Shown: positions 53,401 through 62,400 of the stretch, one piece after another
Layout of the letters: each line of letters starts with the position of its first letter
Position numbering within the stretch: the first letter of the stretch is position 1
NCBI GenBank assembly: GCA_949825045.1
Contig: OX463806.1
Location: 42,184,208-42,248,207, forward strand
Length of the DNA: 64,000 nucleotides
Direction: 5' to 3'
Source: Argyresthia goedartella
Taxonomy: Eukaryota > Arthropoda > Insecta > Lepidoptera > Argyresthiidae
Made by a program: the position numbers and the translations under genes
Notes under the pieces: generated by a model
Seen by the model: only the letters and a program-made list of their open reading frames with translations
Told to the model about the DNA's origin: nothing
Databases searched by the model: none

Positions 53401-56400
53401 ATACAATTTAATCGTAACTTAAATACAACACCGGTAATTGAAGTCCTTGCAAAAAAACACGGGTAATATAACTGGGGACTGACAGACCTTGCCGTGCTTG
53501 ACTACGTAACTTTACAGTGTTGTACTTACGTTGTGTTACAACTGTATTTAGCGGCTTTAAAAAGTCTGGTGATTGTTGCCCTAAGTGCGTGTATATAAAA
53601 CTACGTGTAATAAGTTTTGGCAAAAAATATCCGTTGATTGACTTCGTGTTTCAATTGTTATATCCTATATTCTTGTTGGAGACAGAGAGTAAAACAAGGG
53701 TCGGGTAAGAAAAGTGGTGGTCGTTATAAAATTCAAACCAAAAGTTTAATGATAGTTCTAGTCTACTTACGGCATTCGTCTTCGTCGGAGCCGTCCTGAC
53801 AATCCTCATGGTAGTCACAATGGAATTCAATATCGATGCAGGAGCCATCGCGGCATGCAAACTGCGTTGATTCCGAACAGCCTGTAAGAATTGTAAGCAG
53901 TAAGGTTTAGCAGTTCACAACATATTGTAAGTAATTTCGTTTAATTTATTATTTAATAATGAACTGTTTTAAATTAAAAATCGCCGAAATAGTTTTTATC
54001 AAAAAAGTGTATTAGACTAAAAAGTTGATTTTTCCAGGTAAAACTCGCTGTTTACGGTTTCACCTGACAGTCGCGTGCACAGAACTTTTTTGTGAAAAAG
54101 CAATCAGAAGGTCAAATCTAACAATTAAAAATATATGATAAAAAATTCACTTTGAAAAATAAAAAGGTTGCATGAAAATTTTCAATCAAGGGTTGGCCTT
54201 GCCTTTTCAGGCGTCGTACCTTTTTTAACGAGGTGTTTTTCAAATATACTTTAACTTTGAATTTCTAGCAAAAAGATCTGTGCCCGCTGCTAACATCATG
54301 TCAGGTATAAAGTCTGGGTAACCCTTACTGGCCACGGGCTTGATTATATCTCCGCAGTCTCTTTCATCGCTGTCGTCAGAACACTCAGCAATGCCATTGC
54401 AACGCAGCGTGTCTCTGATGCATTCCCCGTCACCACATCTAGTAAAGACAAAGAAAAAATCTCTGAGGCTTAGAGTTCACCAGAAATATTATTTATTGAG
54501 TGGTGGTGTGGTTGTGGTGATTGCTTATTAGGATATTAAACTGCAGCGCCAGCTAAGTTATTAACCGTGCAACGATTTGGTTTTGGCCAATTGAGTCCCA
54601 TTCGTTTGATCGTGACCAGTATTGACCGTCAATTATCATCATGCATTGATTAAGTCAATTTATAATTACATCATGAATGCAATTTTTAAAGTTGATACAA
54701 TTTGTCATCAATGTATTCGCACTTGCAACACAAAAACAGCAGGAACTAAGAAGAGTTACAACAGTTCGCATAGATAGCAATAATACCAGTTCGCAATTAG
54801 CAGCAAAATATGATCAAATATGCCCTGAAAATTTCGCAACACAAACATATTCCAATCTTATTTTGTGCAAACTACAGGAAAACTTGGTTTGCTGAGTTTC
54901 CATCACTGAGGTAGCAGCGGTAATATCTTTCAATTTAGTCTAACTTGTAGCCGCCAAAGGTCATTGCCAACGCCAATTGCTCTACATTGCACCGTCTGAC
55001 GTTAACAAAAAATTGTATATTGGGACGTTTCTTGCTTATTACACAAGGTATATCAGAAATGTTATTCCGAATGACGCCCCGGGTCCGGTTCGTCCTAAAC
55101 AACCCCTTAATTGTTACAGTATGTTTAGTACAAGCAGTATTCCCTAAGGTATAGCAAAAATTAAGTATTATAGTTCTATATATGAATTTACGAGCGATAT
55201 GTGAACCCGCCTGGCGAGTCTGTTGCTAACGCGTAAAGCGTAGTTACCTGAAGTCTTCAGACCCGTCACATTGTGCGCAGTTGAGTTCATCGGTGCCATC
55301 GCTGCAGTCAGGAATCCCGTCGCAGATCTGAGTGTCTTCCAGACAGTGACCGTCACATTTCGTGGTGCAATCTTTAACAATCATACAGTCAAATTACATA
55401 CCAATATTCATTGCTAGTATGCGCACAACGTATAAGTCCGTGGAGTAACTCATTCCCATTTTAGCATCACCTTCGCTAAATCGTCTCGCTTTGTAGTATT
55501 TCACAAAATAAATAAAGGCAATAGTTAGATAAATATACTTGACTTTTACCTATATAATGATTCGCAATAGCGTCGCAAAGCAAGGCATAGCATATGTCTT
55601 TTATAATTCGCAAGGTTAAATATTTCTGTTATAAACATACTTATCCTACATAATTAACTATAATACCTTGGACACAATTTACACACATTGATCTAGCCCC
55701 AAACTAGGATTCCCTGTACCTTGGGTACTAGACAACGATACACGAACTTATATAGATAAATATTAAACTTAGATATATTAACAACCAGGGTATAAACATC
55801 CGTTCTCATCAAATAAATATTTGCCCCCACTGGGACTCGAACCCGGGACCCTTGGCTTCGTAGGCAGGGTCACTGTGTTACTATTGGCGTATCGTAATAA
55901 TGAGAAAAGTGTCTAAAGCTGAGTCCAAATATGTACTTTTGTCCGTACCGTACCCCCGTTTCGTATCAGCGTCGCGATCCAAAAACTCTGGTGGCGAAGT
56001 AAAATAGGCCACAGCTACGGTACGTCGCTCCCTTCGCTGTGATCATTGCGTGTTCATTTCTGTGATCACGTGCACACAGACTGGCGCACGCGCACCGTAT
56101 CGTATCGCCTTTGAACAGGGCGAATAAACCTCGAGATGGATTGGCTACAATCCATCTCTACCTTACCGTACCGAACGGGCATCAAAACTAGTGTTCTGGG
56201 ATCGCGTCGCTGATACGAAACGGAGGTACGTTACGGACGCAAGAACATGTCTGGACCTAGTTTAACGGGACTGCTAATTGACAAATTCAATACCACAGCA
56301 AACGTACGAAGCTTTTGCCAAGTTCATAGTGTACCCACAATGTATAACCATCTGAATTCCGCCAAACTCAGCTCACTTCATGATCAAGTTGACATTACCA

Positions 56401-59400
56401 CATACGACAATGGACAACCTTCACCTGGGTGATGACGACGAAATGTGGCGTCGCCTGAATTAGGCGGGAAGCCGTCATACTATGATGGTTATGCCTATCT
56501 CTTGATATATCGATCAATCAGCAATCGGATAAACTGACGAGCAACGATAAATAATAAATCGCAATAAATAACAGCTACTGTAAAATCATCCCATGCTGAT
56601 TGGTCAACGTAAATTTGAAGGTGGCAAACAGCTTGCAAATCTGTAGCCTTATTATTCATTTCTGATATCAATGGCAATAGGAAAATCGATCGATCGGAAC
56701 ACGATTATTTGAAAGGAGCTGTCTTTTATTGCGACTTGCTTGTCAATTGATGCGATTGCTGATTGATCGATTTTGTCAATTGCTATTGATATCGGAAATA
56801 GATAATAAGGCTACGGGATTGATTTCACAGATACACAATCGAGCTACATAGGCACTCGTAATATTAATATCATCTGTGGTTACACTAAGCAGTGTCGCGT
56901 AGCTTCCGGTGGATTTAAGTTAGAGAACGTTCGACGACCTTTGTAACCTTACGGTACGAGAGGTCACGGGTTTGACTGCGAAGGAAAAAATAATCTCCAT
57001 GTCTTGGATGTTATACGTGTGCTATGTCGCTGTTTCTGGTTCCCACGAGACAGGGTATCCTAGTGTAGGGCCAGAAGCAATGTGAGTGCCTCTATATAAA
57101 TGTTCATGTTGGTTGTGAGTCTACTGACCGTCAATGTACGGGTCCGGGCAGTTCCTCTCATCGCCACCGTCCGGACACTCAGGTCTCTGGTCGCAGGGAG
57201 TTGCGCACGCGCCGGATCTGCACAGGTACTGGCCGGGCGCGCACGTAGCCAACGGGTTACCTGCGAGCGTCCCAACGGGTCACACATTTGCGGGTTACTG
57301 AGTAGAGTGCGTATCAGAGGTTCCACATATATACTCTTACCTACACTGGTACTTTAATAAACTAACCTGTATATGTATAGCCAGCATTCATAGACAACCA
57401 GAGATATGTACATATCCAAAGTGACAAAATGATCAACATCCATGTTGACGCAAAGGATGTTATTATCTATTTGAGCAGCTGAGCTGACTACATCTGATGC
57501 TGACTTCACTGGATTGTACTACCATAATTGTTAACAAGATTCCATAAAAAACATAGTCACAAATGAATGAATGTCTATCAGTAGATTGAACTAAACAGCT
57601 GATTTTTTACGATAGCTTTTGATAGTTAATAAGGTTTCAAAAATGTAATACGTTTGCGATCCTTGTAGATTTGGGAAGGTTGTTCATAATTCAGTAACAT
57701 AATTGGAAATTATCCTGTATTACACGTGACTTTATTGGTCACATCTCATTTTTTATTACATATTTTTTTCAGTTTTTATAGTATACACGAAAAGTATTAA
57801 AAAATACAAAAAAGAACACATTTTTTTTTTCAAGAAAGTGAAATGGTTATATTTATATTTTTTTACGTATGACAACACTGAGGTGTTCTAAGGCCGCATC
57901 CATACTAAACTACCACCGCACTATACCCAGTTGCATACGATTAAATTATTTTCTGTCGATTTATCTAAATAAAAATTGTACACTGCGACGATTCATGCCA
58001 TCTCGCTGGACGATTCCAATAACGATAGTTTTGTTAGTCATTTAAAAAATTGAATACAAAGTCCAAATTGACGAATTAGTGACGGGGCAAATTAGAAGTA
58101 ACCGTTACCCGCGAGCTTTTATGCAGAGACTTATGAATGTTGAGGAAGCGAGAGATGTATACCAGGATCGTAGCAAGTGGAGGTCTTTCGTCTCTTTAGT
58201 GAGCATATGTACGCATGTTTGTGTATATTTATTTCAGATTTCAAAAGAGTAATAATATAATAGATAATAAAAGAGCTCCGTGGTCTAATAGGTTTCACGC
58301 TTGCTTCTCACATAGGAGATGCAGATTAAAGACCTTGCCATATACCAATGAGATAATTAATTTATCTTAAGTACATTATCGGACGTTCAGTGTTTCGATG
58401 ACACATTAAGCTGTAGGTCCGGACTACTATCGCTACGTGGTATCGCTCCATCAACCCGCACTGAGCCAGCGTGCTGGTATATAGCTTAATCTTACTCGTA
58501 TCCGGGTAAAGGCCTACGCCCCTCGGTGGGGTCATAAATGGGCAACATTAATTTACTTATAATATAATATATATTATATAATAAACATTCGTTTAAGTCG
58601 TGTATTATGTTTTGAATTGATTGTGTAGAATATGTTTTGATTATTATTGGAGGTTTTTTACCAGTTTTCATAAATTGTTGGCCATAATTATTTATATATT
58701 TTAACTAACTTAACTAACTCGGTGAGTGATTGATAAAAATAATCGAATAGCGGCGGCTCTTAATGACGTAACGGTTGTGTTTTCCATTCATATCGCACTA
58801 GTGAAAACATTCTAATTTACATCCATGATTTGCGACACCTGCACACTCGTCTTAACTCAAAAGTTCGCGACGCAGTGTGGCCATAAGCGGCCTAATTAAT
58901 TTTTAATCGCGCTCACCACAGCTCCTATTTCAGGCTGAATCTGAATCGCCGCAGTGTAGACAAAGAGAAAATCGCATGCTAATGCACCGTTCATTGTGGT
59001 CACGGCCTATGACAAATATCAAAGTCGCATTTTTTTGCCAAAGTTCCGAAGTCAAACCTTTTGCTTTCGAATTTTCCATCCACACCCCCCTTGCGAGCAC
59101 TCATTTACTAAGTAACGAGTACATGGCAATATGTAAATCATCAGCAAGTTGTAAAATCCTGACTGAAAATTAACTAATGAATTTTATTTATAATCATGCC
59201 TTAAGTCTACGGCATAGTCTACTTATAGATAAGCATTCTCATTGCAGGCAACATGCAAGTAACGTGGGTACAACTTATTATAAGTCTGTAGTAGACAATT
59301 TTGTACACTTTGTCCATGCCAGTCATAACTACAAACATGTGAACTTATCCGCAATCGAGTTGTTTGCTACCTTACAAAGAAATTCAAAATGTATCGTGAT

Positions 59401-62400
59401 GCGTTATTCGACGCCAGAAAGGTATAGTCATTTTTTAGGGTCTGTTGGGGACATAATCCTGAACAACTTTCTCTACGAAACCGATTTGATTAGAGCAACT
59501 TTGTTTTTCCACTTCTCCTTTTTATGTACTTATTAATCGATTGACCGCTCGGCCCAACAATGGATGCATTTTTTTTTGTGTCTGATCAAATTGTTTTCGT
59601 AGTGAAAGTTTTCAGATGCTTTCACAAACAACCGTTTAAAATATGGTTACAACAGTCTCTTACTACCTGTAGGGCGACCATTTCACTACGATACTTCTCG
59701 AGCATTTTCTTATAATATTACTCAGAGGCTTATGGCTATGGGGCATCCTGTCTCATTAGAATCATCTTCACAGTTCTGGTGGCTATTGCAACATTGCGAT
59801 TCACGACATTGTCGATCTTCACACTGCCAGTAATGATTTGGACATATCGCTGGGCAGGCAATTAAGATTCTAATTTTATACGTATAATTTGAAAAAATAC
59901 GTTGTCATATTTTAATGAGTAGGGTAGAGGATTGCGACTGCAAATTGAACTTTAAAAGCGAAAAAATGCACGGCAGTTGTACTTTAATAGGCGGCGGGTA
60001 AATAAATAAAAAAAAAATACTTCAAAGCTTTTTCGTAATGGAAATTGTTCAAAGTTTTATAAATAACGACGACTCGATTCTGTTACACCGTGGTTTAGCA
60101 AAGAGTGTATATGTACGTATCAAGATTCATAATAAAATTCGCAGCAATTTTAAGAGATTATAACAGTTTTGTTGCATATTTTTGTGAATGCATCTACGGA
60201 ATTTCTAACGACAGATAGATGCTAAATTGTCATCCATCTTTCGTAAGGTTTTGTGCAAGGTTCTGATATGAAATGATTGTACGTATATCAATAACAGTGA
60301 TTCATGAAAATTGATACGCACTAGCCCGATGGCTACTTACCGCAGTTGATTTCGTCCTCGCCACTAGGCAAACAGTCTTTCTGTCTGTTACAACGCAAGG
60401 CTATGTTTATGCAGGTGCCGTCGTGGCATCGGTACTGGTCCCTTTTGCAGGGACAGCTACTCTCGTCTGAGCCATCAGGGCATTCTTGAGTACCGTTGCA
60501 TCTGCTGTCCGCTTGCACGCAGTTTCCATCCGAGCACTTATATTCAGAAGCCATGCACTGAGTCGCTATAATGCAATGCAATCAAATATACACCATAACC
60601 ATTCAGTGAGTTTTAGTGCAGTAGCTTGATTCCGTATCTTTGACATCTATCCCGATGGCTTTGGAAGGGATTGCGGTTGTGATTGTGACATGAATTGTGT
60701 CAAGAATGTGTGTGCTCTGAAGTTGCAATTAGGTCTGGGATAGATGTTGCGGTACGGAACCAGCCTACAGCTCCCGTATTCGTTAACAAAAATCGAATGT
60801 AGTTTTGGTACTTTATTGCTTCTATATGCTTTTTTATTGTGATTATATGTATAAAGATGTTACTAATTGCAAGGTAATTTAAATGTGAAGGAAGCATCGG
60901 ATTTTCTGTGGATTTCTGTTAACTAATGAGGGGGAAAGTAATGAGTTAAAGGGCATGTGACGCTATTCCGAAGGGACCATTCTATAGAGTGTGATGTTGA
61001 TGAAACTGTCTATGAAAAGTTATCAATTGTCACGTATTTTTAAATTGATATGATTTTAAAATGGTACCCAGAGAACAAGGCCTCATAATATTCTCTCTTA
61101 TGCTACTAAGGTATAATTAGAAAAGCATTTATGAAAAAATACATAATCTTTTATTTAGCCTTGTTTCCCGCTATATGTATTATACAAGGCAAATTTGGAC
61201 TTTTTATTTACAAAGATACAGTCTAGGTTGAAATAAGTAAGCTCTGTTAGCAGTTGAAACTTTAGTTCAAAAGATAGTCGTTCTATTTATAGAATAATCC
61301 CGAACCAATTATATATTCCTTTACAAGAAATACTGATTGATATACAAGCGGCTATTTCATTGGATCTTAGTCGTCTTCCTCGTAGTCGCGTCATTTCAGA
61401 ATATTAATGAAAGCATTAAAAGAAAATGATGCAAACCATAAGTGCAGTTTTTCTCATCGGATCCATCTTGGCAGTCATGCGTGCGGTCGCAGTGCTTATA
61501 AGAAGGGATGCAGTGTCCATTGTCACATTTGAAGTCGCTTTCACCACATGCTGCCAGGGAAAATATCAACATCTTCTAATAGAGGGTGAAGCTTCAAGTG
61601 AATTATATTGTGAAGAGAGTCACTTTATGCAAGGGGGTTACCAGGGACCACAACTTCTTTTCTCTCATTTTATTAGCTGTTGAAGTCACAGATCCATCAC
61701 CGATGTAGAGGTAAAGGTAGAACAAGGTAGCGACAAACTAATAGGATTAGGTGGGGACTGTGTATTCAAATCCAAACAAAAATATTGAAGCTGAAGTTTT
61801 GTTGCGAAACTGTGCTTGGTATTCACAACATTAATTTGCACTTGCTTGAATTTTACATTGGTTATAGTACTTATAACACAGAGGAAAAATATTGAAGGAG
61901 AAGAAGCAGAAGAATAAGAAGGAAGATGAAGGATAGAAAGATAGACATTAAAGTCCATAAATCAGTAAAATAACTTACGGCAATTCTTTTCATCTGAAAG
62001 ATCGCCACGAGGACAGTCGTATTGTCGGTTGCATCTCAATTTACTTGATATCAACTCGCCTGACCGACATCTAAAGAATCCAGTAGCTGGAAAAATGCAT
62101 GCACAAGCCATTGTCAAAAAATCACAAGACAACATCAGCCACAGGACTCAATTCTGGCTAGCATTTTTTAGTTTGACAAAGAGCGGAGCAAATTTTCATT
62201 ATAGTGTGTAGAAAAAATAAAGTGGATTTCTTGATCGCTGTCTAAACCAAAATGATGCAAGCCAGAAAGGAGGTTTAATGTGTTTTTTTAAAAGTTTAAC
62301 GCTGAAATGCAATCGCACGATGTATTTTTCATGACAGGTGAACAAGTCACATGCAATGTAATGGTGAAGATTGAGTCGAAAAGGAAACGTCCAAAAATAG

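Larger units (their letters stand above)
47697..53770. other. 6.1-kb intron between trol exons 9 and 10
   Basis: Holds a possible ORF1 fragment (49.8 kb), a reverse transcriptase fragment (51.3 kb), a SINE B body (52.2 kb) and a MITE (53.4 kb). The stretch 47.7-49.7 kb shows nothing recognisable. No LDLa residues were found on the minus strand. Confidence 0.6.
57261..59721. other. Intron between trol exons 5 and 6, 3' part
   Basis: A LINE remnant and a SINE C lie at 58.1-58.5 kb. A plus-strand open frame at 59177-59536 has no recognisable domain and overlaps a repeat related to that at 1.9 kb. Confidence 0.5.

Noticed and set aside
59177..59536. 119-codon plus-strand ORF
   Set aside because: No domain, no codon bias, and its end overlaps an interspersed repeat.
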